Below are positions 11,771-22,415 of a DNA stretch of 64,000 bases, in pieces. Source of the DNA: Anthonomus grandis grandis. Taxonomy: Eukaryota; Arthropoda; Insecta; Coleoptera; Curculionidae. The notes beneath the pieces are model-generated. The model was not told the DNA's origin, did not search any database, and saw only the letters and a program-made list of their open reading frames with translations. The translations under genes and the position numbers were made by a program. The stretch lies in NCBI RefSeq assembly GCF_022605725.1, contig NC_065551.1, forward strand, positions 17,980,001 to 18,044,000, read 5' to 3'. Position 1 is the stretch's first letter. Each line of letters starts with the position of its first letter.

Positions 11771-12009
11771 AAACATCAGAACATGTTTTGACAAATTATA
11801 GATTAATTGACAAATAAACGTCAAATTACTTTTTACGCATAAGTACGTAAAAATTGAAACTTATAATAGTTTAAGCCGTGGGAAGTGTGTACAGTGGGTA
11901 CTTTACGCACGGTAGTAAAAAAAATACATTTTGACATTAATATTGTTTTTCTGTATAAAAGTTTTAAATAACCGTGCTATACTTAGCTCGAATTAAGCTA
12001 CAACTACCC

Positions 12010-12315
12010 CCAGAATTCACACCCTGATATTATTGCAAGTGATAGTGCACTAGGTTGTAAAAGTAATGCGCTAGCCTGCGCTAGATATAAGTCTTCTGCG
12101 CTTGCTTTTTTACATCCAAAAAAATAACTGGGGAGGGACTAGCGTTAATCCTGCCCCCCACCCTCCCGCTCCGATTTCAACCCTTGATTATATCGCAAGG
12201 GTTGTTGCGCTAGCTTTTAAAAGTACTGCACTAGTCTACGGTAGATATAAGATCTCTGCGCCAGCCTTTTGAGAAATTAAAATTTAACTGGGAGGGGAGG
12301 GAGGCAACTCCACTG
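12010..12315. repeat. Diverged tandem duplication, unit about 155 bp
   Basis: The unit at about 12020-12160 is repeated at about 12175-12315. Matching blocks in order: CACCCTGATATTATTGCAAG / AACCCTTGATTATATCGCAAG, GTAAAAGTAATGCGCTAG / TTAAAAGTACTGCACTAG, GGTAGATATAAG or GCTAGATATAAG, TCTGCGC, and AACTGGGGAGGG / AACTGGGAGGGG. The unit is unlike any transposon recognised here. Confidence 0.75.
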
Positions 12316-12327
12316 ATCTATTTTGGC

Positions 12328-12571
12328 GAAAGAGCCTACTTTCAGCAAGACGGTGTATCACTATGCTGCTAGTTCTGTTATCATTATAACGGAGAAGGAC
12401 AGTCGAATATCCAGCAAGTCTACTGATCTAATTTCATTGGATTTTTACCCTCTAGGGGATATCTTAAAGGTAAAGGCACAAGACCCAGAAATATCCAGAC
12501 GCAGTAGAATTAAAACAGAGGATGAGAAACAAATTAATTTATTAAAGCAGAATATTTTAGCAGGTTTATAA
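12328..12571 (+). pseudogene. DD41D mariner remnant (C-terminal catalytic part)
   Basis: YFQQDGV (12340) marks the second catalytic Asp; after a damaged stretch the same region shows STDLISLDFYPLGDILK (12418-12470), matching SPDLTPLDFFLWGYLK of intact copies, and then the C-terminal helix region to a stop at 12571. Flanking inverted repeats were not found. Confidence 0.7.
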
Positions 12572-12772
12572 AAATAATTTAATTATCGTTTGCCACTTTG
12601 TCTCAAAGTAAATAGCTTTTATGTTGAACAATTGCCTAAAAAATAAATAGTTTTTTTTTGTTGGAAAAAATGTTCATCATTTTTATTTCCATCATCTTTT
12701 AAAACTCAAACACTAACAGTACCAGAAATGTTTCAATTTAGTTAAGAAAATTAAAAAGAAATTTAATTTTTT

Positions 12773-12821
12773 AATAAATTAATGACAAACTAAATGTAGT
12801 TTAGTTTGTCATTAATTTATT
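12773..12821. repeat. Hairpin with perfect 22-bp arms
   Basis: Left arm 12773-12794 and right arm 12800-12821 are exact reverse complements with a 5-base loop (TGTAG). The core is AATGACAAACTAAA. No coding sequence around it. Confidence 0.9.
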
Positions 12822-13039
12822 TTAGATAGGTCAAGTGGATGGACAAGTCATTTTTTAACGAATGCGCTATCTAATATAATCCAGTTAAAGTATCCATCCT
12901 GTAGTACTAACAGACTCCTTTTAACATAAGCCATTTAAAGTTTCTTTGCTATTCCACTGTAGTTTTCTAAAAGACATCAACCAGCAAGTAGAGAGGAATC
13001 ACCCAATTTTTTTTTAATCAATGACTAAAAGCACATTAA

Positions 13040-13400
13040 TTAATAATAACAACTCGCCCACCGAAAAAGATAACCCGTGACATTAAAATCATTAAACGAA
13101 ACTGGACGTCAAGTATATAAATCTAATCGGGGCGCTCGTAAAGCCATCTAATTAAATCGACTATGTATATTATGTATCTTATCTTGCACAACTAAATTAC
13201 GCGACCTTTATTTCAGGGCACAAAGTTAGATGTGAAATGGATTAGACGACGGCCGATTTAATCGTAGGCCGACGGTGGTGGTACTGCCACGGGCCGCGCC
13301 TCGCCGCTTGCGGTGGCGTGGGCGCACACTTCCTGTGCCTGCCCAACGTCTATGCAACTACTTGCGGTTTACCGCTCTTTTTTGGTCCTTCGAATCGCTC
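13040..13400. other. GC- and CpG-rich island in host-like DNA
   Basis: The stretch around 13235-13330 (GACGACGGCCGATTTAATCG, GGGCCGCGCCTCGCCGCTTG) is by far the most GC-rich point in the window. It carries no transposon signature. A short ORF across it has no recognisable family. It may be a conserved regulatory element or a promoter-type island of a host gene outside the window; this is inference from composition only. Confidence 0.4.
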
Positions 13401-14151
13401 GTTCATTATATATTACGTCACAACCTGCGAGATTATTTATCTTAAATGTTTATCAGTGCACTGTAATATATTAGTTGTAGATCATAGCCGTAATGATTTA
13501 TTAAAGTGGGGCTGCAGTATTTAAGATTCTTTTTTTTGCCTCATCTCGTTTGTCTTTACTAGAAAAAATATTTCAAACGGAAGGGTATTATTCTCTTCTT
13601 TCCTTCATGATTTTTTAAAAATTTTAATTTAGTTTTAAAAAATAGTTCCACTGATTAGTAATGAGTAAAAAAAATTAAAAAAGAAAAAAACGTGATCCAA
13701 TATAAGAATACAGTGGAACTGCGCTAATCCGAACCCCCAAAAACATAGGAGGGCTCGAATAAGCGGTGTTTTCGGATTATGCGAGACAATATCTTTTTAA
13801 TGAAAAATAAGGTAAACATATTCTTGTCAAAGTCATAGTCAAAAAAAGCTTATTGTCAAAAAAAATTGTTTTAAATATAATGATTACATGAGAAAAAAAA
13901 ATTGACAATTTTTTGGTAAAAGGAACTGCTTCGTGACTATATAAAACCGATAGCGCAAGTTGCGTGAAACAGGTCTTAACAAGAAAATGATATTACAAAC
14001 CATCATATTAAAACTGAAAAGAATATAAATTAACACAAAAAAAACTGCTACTTAACCTAAAAAAGAACGAAACTAAAAAGGGCAGAAACAAAAATGATAA
14101 GGTAATTTGGCTGGCATGTGACGGAAGGCAACAAGAAGAGACAAAATAGAA

Positions 14152-14663
14152 CTACAAAAGAAAGATTGAACAGGCCACCTTATCTTTGATCTCAGTTAAT
14201 TTTGCAGTTATATTAAACGTGCTACTAGGCATCTCGTGCGGAGTCGAGAAGGATTTGCCTAACCTTCCTGTAAAATTTATTAAGTGATAAATCTTAAATA
14301 TTATTTGGCAAGTTGTTCCACATTGTATCTCCGGCAACCGAAAATGACTTGTGTAAATTACTTGTTCTATGTTGAGGTATCCTAAAACTTTCAGCATTAC
14401 GAGTATTGTGTAAATGCGAGAGAGTAGCTATGCGAGGGAATAGCTATATCACCGTAGTCGAGTAAGGAGATTTGCAGAGATAACATTTAGTTTTACTCTT
14501 TAAGATATTTTTGAATCTGTACAGACTTTTGGGACGCATATGACCTATATTTAATTTATTCTTAATATGCGTCTCAAAACAAAGGCTAGAATCTAAAGTC
14601 AATCCTAATATTTTTACTTCATTTACAACTGGAATTTTTTCTCCATTAGTCTTAATATTTATA
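14152..14663 (-). pseudogene. LINE A, C-terminal region
   Basis: Minus-strand reading from 14660: KTNGEKIPVVNEVKILGLTL (the conserved end of the RT thumb, near 14645-14590), then SRKLLWxxHI-like degraded helices, and after a break near 14400 QCGTTCQIIFKIYHLINF, where non-LTR elements usually show a 'xSFxxxGxxMWNxLPxxI' signature. Frameshifts and stops interrupt it. Confidence 0.7.
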
Positions 14664-16603
14664 CAGTGCGAACGTAAAGGTTGAAATAAATTCATTTAAA
14701 ATTCAGGGGTATGTTCAAAAAAAAAACGCTTGGACATGTCGATTTTTATTTTTAACTGCGGGTTTTCTTACTATAATTTTATGTATACAGGGTGGCCCAA
14801 AAATAAGTTACGGTCATCAACGTAATTTTTTTAAATGTAAACACCTATTTTTTATTTTAGATTTAGGTTCTACATCAAATTCTAAGTACATTTCATGTAC
14901 CATGTCCTATACCTAAACTCGACCGTTGACGATTGAACTCAATAAAAGGCTATTTTTGGAAGAGTTATTTATATCAAGCAACCTATCAGTTATTGTTTGG
15001 TTATTTACATTTGTGGTTGGTGTTTTTGATTGCTAACTTGTCACAATTTGTTGACATCAAATAATTTTGAGTGAATTTAGTTTGATGTAGATGCCTAAGC
15101 AAAGTTTTGCTTGTGTTAAGTTTATCAGAAGATAAAATTAAAATTTCAAAAAATGGTACGTCTTAGTGAGCGAGAGCGAATAGAGATTTTGATGATGATT
15201 GGTTATGGAAACAGGATGCGCACTCAGATGGAAGTCTGTGAAATTTATCATGCCAAGTATCCTGATAGGCCACGTATATCTCAAAGTACTGTCAGTAAAA
15301 TAGAACAGAAATATCGGGATTTGGGTCATGTCAGGGATAATTATACGAAAGGTCGGTCAAGTATATCAGAAGAGAAGCAACTAAATGTTTTGCTGGCAGT
15401 TGAAGAAGATTGCCATAAAACGACTCGCAATATTGCGTTAGAAAATCAGATATCCCAGACATCCGTCGTTAAGTATTTAGGTATAAATAAATGGCACCCT
15501 TACAAAGTTCAATTGGTTCATGAACTAAATGAAGATGACCCAGATAGGCGTTTAGAATTTTGTGAGAGACTTATGGACTTGTGCCATGCTAATCCACAAT
15601 TTTCAAAAAAAATTGTATTTTCTGATGAGGCAACGTTTAGTCTTCATGGTACTGTAAACCGGCAAAACTGCCGATATTGGGCTACTGAAAATCCGCACAG
15701 GATGATGGAGTACCACAGCCAAGTCCCTCAAAAAGTAAATGTTGATTTACTTTTTGAAGGAAATGTTGGGCGGGGGTGATTGAAAACAGGGTTATAGGGC
15801 CCTTTTTCTTTGAAAGATACTTGAATGATGAGAGTTATTTAGAGTTTTTAGAAAATGACTTGGTTCCATGCCTTGCCAGTTTATACCCCGATCCAGAAAA
15901 CCCGGATATATTAGATAATTCCTTATGGTATCAGCAAGATGGAGCTCCAGCCCATTACACTCGTCCCGTGCGCCAGTACCTGGATACCGTTTTCCCTGGA
16001 CGTTGGATTGGTCGGAGGGGTGCAATTGAATGGCCGGCCAGATCGCCGGATCTGACTCCTTTAGATTTTTTTTTGTGGGGGTATCTTAAGTCCAAAGTTT
16101 ATGTTAATCGGCCAAACAACATTGAAGACTTAAAAATTAGAATAACGGAAGAAATAAGATTGATAGAACCTTCTGTTATCGATAACGTTTTACAAGAATT
16201 TGAGCATCGACTAGGATATTGCCAAGAGGTTCGTGGCAGCCATTTTCAACACTTAATAGATTAATTAAAATATTTTTATGTATTCTTGCTTGATATAAAT
16301 AACTCTTCCAAAAATAGCCTTTTATTGTGTTCAATCGTCAACGGTCGAGTTTAGGTATAGGACATGGTATATGAAATGTACTTAGAATTTGATGTAGAAC
16401 CTAAATCTAAAATAAAAAATAGGTGTTTACATTTAAAAAAATTACGTTGATGACCGCAACTTATTTTTGGGCCACCCTGTATACATAAAATTATAGTAAG
16501 AAAACCCGCAGTTAAAAATAAAAATCGACATGTCCGAGCGTTTTTTATTTGAACATACCCCTGAATTTTAAATGAATTTATTCCAACCTTTACGTTCGCA
16601 CTG
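14664..16603 (+). mobile_element. Mariner #3 (DD41D), near complete, inserted in LINE A
   Basis: Starts CAGTGCGAACGTAAAGG after TA (14662-14663) and ends CCTTTACGTTCGCACTG before TA (16604-16605): intact TA duplication. Terminal inverted repeats are about 319 bp (14664-14982 and 16285-16603) and nearly identical. The outermost 28 bp differ from mariners #1 and #2, but the next blocks (ATTCAGGGGTATGTTC, GTCGATTTTTATTT, TATACAGGGTGG, GGTCATCAACGTAATTTTTT) are shared. It is the youngest-looking DNA transposon here. Confidence 0.95.
15153..16264 (+). pseudogene. Mariner #3 transposase, DD41D, one frameshift
   Basis: About 350 codons. Start ATG 15153 (MVRLSERERIEILMMIGYGN) opens an N-terminal helix-turn-helix pair to about residue 115, followed by HPYKVQLVHELNEDDPDRR and the catalytic core: D1 in IVFSDEATF (residue 158), D2 in QQDGAPAH (15937-15960), D3 in PDLTPLDFFLWGYLK (about 16060). 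D2 and D3 are separated by 41 residues, the rosa/DD41D spacing. It ends HFQHLID at 16264. Two lesions fall together near 15741-15768: about 24 extra bases that contain an inverted echo of AAAAGTAAAT, and loss of one T, which shifts the frame and ends the first part at 15779. All catalytic Asp are intact. Confidence 0.92.
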
Positions 16604-16789
16604 TATATCTACAGGTATAAAAATTATTTAGAATTCCTGAATTACAGCCATATAAAATGATGTTAGATTTAGTAGGGTTAATTTTTATGTTATGCTTATT
16701 GAAATAATTAACTGCGTTTGGTAAAGCTAAATAATTAGTTATATCTGATCAAATTTTTGCTTAGAGATATTGAAATTTAAGGAATTTAA

Positions 16790-17560
16790 TGGCATGTATA
16801 TCTGATAATCATCAGCATTTTGTTGTTATTTATAATGTTAAATAGAATTATGCATATCCTCAACATAAATCAAAAATTAAAGAGGTCCTAATATGGAGCC
16901 TTATGTAACACCAATTTTCAAGACAACATATTTTGACTGCTCCAAACTTCCATTGTTGGTTTTTAACAACATCGAATGTGATCTTTTTTTAAGATAGGAT
17001 TCACAAAAAAAAACTGTGGATTCGGAACAATCAAAATATCCCAACTTTGCAAGGAGCATTGAGTGATTTATCGTATCGAACGCTTTACTAAAATCAAGCA
17101 CCGCTAAGGAAGTACTTTGTTTATGTTCTTCGTTAAGTCTTATATTTTCTAACATTCCCATTAGACTAGTAGTTGAACTATATTTCCTTCTAAATCCTGA
17201 TTGCGTATCTGGAAGTATACCAAATAAGTTAACAAAATTATAAAGTTGTTGGTGAATATACTTTTCTAGAATTTTAGAAGTCTTTTAGTTCTTTCGGATT
17301 TGAGATTTTTGAAATGGGTCTTACAGATGGTTTTTTCCAGATATCGGGAGATACTTTTGTAAGAATGCAAGTATTGAAATTGTTTAGAAGTGGTTTTTTA
17401 CAAAAAAAAAGGCAAGGCTTGATATCATTTATACAAAATCCATCAGCTCCTATAACATTTGATTTTATGGTTTTAATTATACCGTTAACGCTTTCTTCAT
17501 CAAGAAGACTTGAATTTAATTCTTGATTGCCATTATTCCATTTATTTTCATTATAAAAAG
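16790..17560 (-). pseudogene. LINE A reverse transcriptase
   Basis: Minus-strand reading shows the RT in order: AIKNSSLLDEESVNG and GADGFCINDIKP (about 17525-17450), PDIWKKPSVRPISK (17340-17300), a damaged stretch, VLDFSKAFDTINHSMLLAK (17105-17050, the first catalytic Asp region), and QNADDYQIY near 16820-16795, which stands in place of the YADD box. Stops and frameshifts occur near 17280 and 16900. The Tyr of YADD is replaced by Asn. Confidence 0.8.
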
Positions 17561-18207
17561 TTTAATTTGGCTTGTGATATATTATTGTAAATTTGATTAA
17601 CGCATTGAGAAAAAGAATTATTTGGGGTTTCTGGATTTCTAAAATTACAAGGCAAATCGGTATTCTTTGATTCAGTTTGATGTAGTTTATTAGCATTTTT
17701 CCAAAAATCACGATTTTTTTTGTAGAAAGTGTGTTAAAATATGATATTTTTTTTTGCTGAACAGCTTGTTTTGTATAGTTTCACAATTGTCTATATTAGT
17801 TTAAATTTAACTCAGTTTAATTTTTTTAATATTTCAGCAATGCTTTTTCTCGAAGCCTCATAAGCAATTTATTATTGTCAGTTATCCAGGGAGTAAATGG
17901 TTTATTATTAATGGTTGGTTAAAGTTTCAGTCTTAATTGGCTCATGTTTGTCAACTAAACAAAGTAAAGTTGTTAGAAGCCACAAGAATACCGAAAACGG
18001 TATTTAGATAAAAGATACTATCCCAATTAAGTCTTAAAGCATCATGCTTTAATAAATCCATATTAATAGAACTATCATTCCTACATTTAATTTTAAAATA
18101 TCCCTCTTTACTTTAGGAAACTCAAGACAATAGAATATGTCGTATAATGCGTTAAGCGTTCGATCACTAGTGGTTTGTCGCAAAGGCCACGAACCGACTC
18201 TATTAAT

Positions 18208-18660
18208 TTAGAAATGTTTATTTATAATAATGACATCAAATAGGGTACTTATGTTGTTAGATATATTCCATCTAGTAAGCTGGGTTATTACTTGGTTTAA
18301 ATCAAATATATTTAAGACTGCTAAAAATCTGTCAGTAAGTCTACACTGCTTTAAAAAAATAATATTAATATCCTCTATAAAAACCACATGATCAAATAAA
18401 GGAACAATGATTTGTAAATAGATCCTCAAGGGATCAAAAATACTGTTATTATCTGATGAAGGTGGACAAGATATTACGGTAAACAAAATATTTATGCTAT
18501 AAATCTGAGTTTTTATGCTGAAGAATTCGAAGTTTTGTGGCGGGTTGTGAATATGACAAACTTTAAAATTTATATGTTTTTTAGCATAAAAATCGACCCC
18601 ACCGCCACGCCCTAATCGATCTTTCCTGACGAAATTATAACTCTCAATTTGATTTAAAAA
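18208..18660 (-). pseudogene. LINE A endonuclease fragment
   Basis: Apurinic-like (exonuclease-endonuclease-phosphatase) domain: RKDRLGRGGGVDFYAKKHI near 18625-18570, then ISCPPSSDNNSIFDP (18480-18440; the usual form is YRPPSS) and VFIEDINIIFLK (18395-18360), where functional copies carry GDxN. The Gly of that motif is replaced. The segment between here and the RT (17560-18200) is linker with no clear frame. Confidence 0.75.
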
Positions 18661-18679
18661 AATATTTTCAAATAATTTT

Positions 18680-19935
18680 TTTTCCGAAGAAGCTAGAATT
18701 TTATCAGGCGTACCTCAAGGGTCAATCCTGGGATCATTATTATTCATAATATACACCTCAGATATACATAAATCATTAAAGTACTGTAAACTGAGAGCTT
18801 TTGCCGATGATACCCAGGTTTATCTTCACTTCAATCATCAGGATTATTTACATGCATCTTCTTTAATAAACCATGACCTGAATTTACTTAACCAGCTTTC
18901 TTCTTGCCATAATCTAAAACTTAGCCCTCTCAAATCAAATATTATGATTTTTGGACCTAATAAAGATTGTCTTAAAAATAATGTAAATATCTTATTAAAT
19001 GATATTCCTCTTCCCAACATGAATCGTGCAAAAAATTTGGGGATTGTCCTGGATACTAATTTGAGGTTTCGTGAATATGTTAAATTGTTAATTCAGAAGT
19101 CATTTTTATCGTTGAAAATTGTATATAATAGTCGTCAGGTTCTTAGTTTTCATTTGAGAAAAATGCTTTGTGAGTCTCTGGTCCTGTCCAACTTCAAATA
19201 CTGTGATTTTATTTATGGTCCTTGCTTAGACATTGCAGATAAAAATCGTATTCAGAAAGTTCAAAATGCTTGCTCACGGCTAATATCTGGATTACGAAAA
19301 TACGATCACATTTCACACACATTTAAGAGCTTAACTGGTTAAGGATGGACAGGCGCAGAGCGTTACACTTAGGTAATTTTTTATTTAAAGTTTTATTAAA
19401 CCCCTCCCTTCCCTCCACTTTACGGAATAAATTTGTTCCTCGTTTAAACGTTCACACAAGAGTGATCCGATTTCCGGAGAGGATGACACTTCCTCGTCAT
19501 TTGACTGCAATGTTTCAACGTTCTTTTACGTACAATGCCATTAAACTCTACAGTAACCTACCAACTGAATTATCAACTTTAGATCAGAAGTCGTTTAAAT
19601 CAAAGTTTAAGAAATAGCTTTTACATTTAACCTTCAACCCGTAATTTAGGCCTTTAATTATTTATTTTATTTTTGGCAATTTTTTATATTTAGCTATTTA
19701 ATATTTATTTAAATTGTATATATATTGTTCTTTATTTGGGTATTTAATGAATTTAATAGAGTTAATCTTTATATTGTAGCTTAAGTTTATGACCGTTGAG
19801 TAGGGTTCAGTAGAGTAGCTGCTGTCTTAGCTAGACTGCGCCCTGCTTCTCGGGACTTAATTATAGAATGTTATTATTGTTAACTACACCTGTAAATTTT
19901 GAATAAAAGACATTTATTATTATTATATTATTCCT
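18680..19935 (+). pseudogene. LINE B, 5'-truncated, sense
   Basis: Starts inside the RT: GVPQGSILGSLLFIIYTSDI (18707-18760), then FADDTQVYLHF (18800, YADD box with F for Y), KLSPLKSNIMIFG (18930), LGIVLDTNLRFREYV (19038), and the C-terminal LVLSNFKYCDFIYGPCLD. A stop at 19340 splits the C-terminal region, which resumes at 19345 and ends at 19617 (SFKSKFKK). The 3' untranslated region ends GAATAAAAGACATTTATTATTATTATATT near 19930, a TTA-type tail. Same family group as LINE C. Confidence 0.85.
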
Positions 19936-21580
19936 AAAACTGCTTCTAAAAAATTTAAAATGGCAACACCGCAGACTAAAGCTGATATTATTTTGCGAAA
20001 TACCATCTTGACAAACGGCTTTGTGTTTACTTCGGCATTTGTAAAGTTCCGTGTTTTTTCTTTAGTTTTTGGTTGAAAAAGGAAGAAGGTGGAGTCATTT
20101 CAGTGTTTTTGTGAACTGTTACGGTAGAAAAAAATTATGTCGTTTGTGCTGCACCATGGCACTATGGAAAAGGGTGATTTAGCTCGATCTTTTCACGTAT
20201 ATTCTTATTTCACAAGTAAACACCGATATTGTCATAACATCATATCAAGGAAGAATCGTCGTCATAAACGTAGAATAATAACAATTTATTAAGAAATCTA
20301 TAATAATAATTTAATTTCTATAAAAATATTTTTATTAGATAAGTACCATTACTTTAATGAATTATGTTAAAAAAACGCATAAATAGTTCATAAACGGTGA
20401 TATTGTTTATAATTTAAAGCATAATCTATTAATAACAAATATCATGTAAATATTTTTTGACGACGTCACTGGTAAAGATTACTTGTGTCGGTGGAATCAA
20501 CAATAAGATTGAGCGGCGTTGCGATGTTGTTGCCTTTTTCTTTACTATAGGGACGTTATCTACATTTATTTAACTTTGTATGTCGATTTCTTTATAGAGT
20601 ATTTTATCACACTTTATTTAAAAAAATGCTTTATTTTTTATTAAAAAGGAACAGTAGTATTGTGTTATACCTGCCAAACTTAGTGAAAAATTTTTAGGAA
20701 ATTAGAAAGTATGTTTTTTTTACCATTTCTACAAAAGCATTTAGCATCATTGCATCAGAGATGTTGCAAGCAAACAAACTTCCCTAGTTCCAGGGCATTG
20801 CTAATTCTAGCCTTTTAATGTTCTAAGGTCAGTTGATATGTTGTTAAAGAGAGATGCAACATCTAGAGAAATAATTTTGTAGTTTTCGGGTAAAAGGAAG
20901 CCGCCAATATATTGTCATACTCAAAAGAATTTTTGACATATGATAAACATTTGACTTAAAACACCACTAAAAAAATTAGTTGAATTTTAAAGTGGAGAAC
21001 TAACAAAAGATACTATAGGCCAAAGGAGTCTCCTTTTAGTTTTTCTGGCTGAAAATATTTTAGAAGGCAATGCTGCAGTAGTTTTTAATTTCCTTCCATC
21101 TTCCTTACTTATGTATAAATTGTTAGCTAAGGAGTCTATAGCTTTGCTATTTTTCTTTTGAATTGATGTTCTTGAGTTTTTTTTGAGATTTGTGTAAATT
21201 TCTGTATCTGTATTATGTATTTTTAAATTAAAAAAATATGCATAACTTTCTAACTATTAACAAAAATATTTAGAAAAAAATTAGAGGCTTTCTTAATTTC
21301 TGAAGAATTTTTAGATATTATGTAGATTTAACACTTTGGAATTAGACCCATCATGTTAAAGAAAGTCCTAAAAAATAAAGACAATGAAAAGGCTTGAAGT
21401 ACTAACTCTGAAAGTGATAAGTATTAAAAAATATCTTCTTGCCACATTTGATTTAAAAAAGACACTTAAAAACCAAATTCAACCACTTATATTTATATTT
21501 TATAAAAGTAAAGTAACAGCGTCAACAAGTAAAGCAGCATAAGCATATTTACATTTTAATAGCACCTCTTCTCGACATTA
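19936..21580. other. Intergenic; one unassigned small ORF
   Basis: No transposon family recognised. The sequence at 19960-20560 has less simple A/T than most spacers. It holds the short ORF listed separately. The rest, 20560-21580, is AT-rich without signal. Confidence 0.4.
20137..20292 (+). other. Unassigned 51-codon ORF
   Basis: ATG at 20137 opens 51 codons (MSFVLHHGTMEKGDLARSFH, then a basic tail with RRHKRR) to TAA at 20290. I do not recognise the product. A basic end and lack of neighbours leave open a first exon of something larger, or chance. Low confidence that it is a gene. Confidence 0.2.
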
Positions 21581-21589
21581 TTTTTGATA

Positions 21590-21870
21590 AGGAACACGAA
21601 ACGGTTTTTTGCGGGCTATTAACTCGACAGAAATTTACGAGGGCCCGCCAAAGACCGCGGCCGATTCAATTGGTTAATGTTTTTGATAACGGACACGCAA
21701 ATATTAATGGGTCCTAATTGTTTTGCCAACAACATGTCAATTTTTATGTTATATAAGACCGATTCGGTTCGCTCGAAATATCGTAATTTGTATAATTAAT
21801 TTGACTTTTGGCGCATTATTTTACCGTTGCTTAAAGCGCCTCTTTTATATGGGATTTTAAATTAGGAAAT
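21590..21870. other. CpG-retaining island, possible host regulatory DNA
   Basis: Complex sequence with TTACGAGGGCCCGCCAAAGA, CCGCGGCCGATTC, GACCGATTCGGTTCGCTCG and GGCGCATTA, unlike the surrounding A/T runs and free of transposon motifs. Assigned on composition only. Confidence 0.35.
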
Positions 21871-22415
21871 AGGTATAAATCTGAAGGCTGAATGTGAAAA
21901 TATTATGTAAAGTATCAAAAATCATACAGCTAAATACTTGCTATGGTTTTTCTACTTTTTTCCAACTTTTTAGATTCATGGTAGGTATGTTCTGATAAAG
22001 TTAATGTGCAAGAATAGTAACATAAGGGTGAATCACTTTTAAACCTCTTTTTTGTTATAACTCGATTTCGGGCTGGCTAGTGATGATTTTTTTGTCTTCT
22101 TTACAATGATGTTTGTATAATTATAAAAAAAAATTAATGTTCTGGTTTATTAGAAACCAGTAATAAAATAAGAGGAGAAAATGTTGGTAAATTTTAATAA
22201 ATAAATTATTATTCTTAAAAATTTTTTTTAAGAACCATTGAATTGGATTGAGTAATCCTATTCTGAATTGAAAAGTAAATAATGTTATAATATTTATATT
22301 CATTTTAATATGGATAATCTTTGATATGCCATATAAACGTGATGTTTATATGTCAAATCAAAGACCTTTAATAATTTTTTTCTGCTTCCTACTTAACATG
22401 TATAAATATTTTACA
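21871..22415. other. Intergenic, nothing recognised
   Basis: AT-rich spacer before LINE C. Confidence 0.5.

Larger units (their letters stand above)
13850..18660 (-). mobile_element. LINE A (CR1/Jockey-type), antisense, split by mariner #3
   Basis: On the minus strand the element reads endonuclease (18660-18208), linker, reverse transcriptase (about 17540-16790), then the C-terminal region on both sides of mariner #3 and the 3' untranslated region (about 14150-13850). The 5' end is truncated within the endonuclease at about 18660, where LINE B begins in the opposite direction. Its 3' region (CGATAGCGCAAGTTGCGTG, AACTGCTTCGTGACTATATA near 13930) resembles the 3' region of LINE D near 27510. 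The interrupted sequence is continuous across the mariner: its INIKTNGEKIP segment is restored when mariner #3 and one TA are removed. Confidence 0.8.

Noticed and set aside
12900..13520. Host gene exon across the GC-rich island (68-codon ORF at 13318).
   Set aside because: No recognisable domain, no convincing splice signals and no codon pattern; composition alone does not support a gene.
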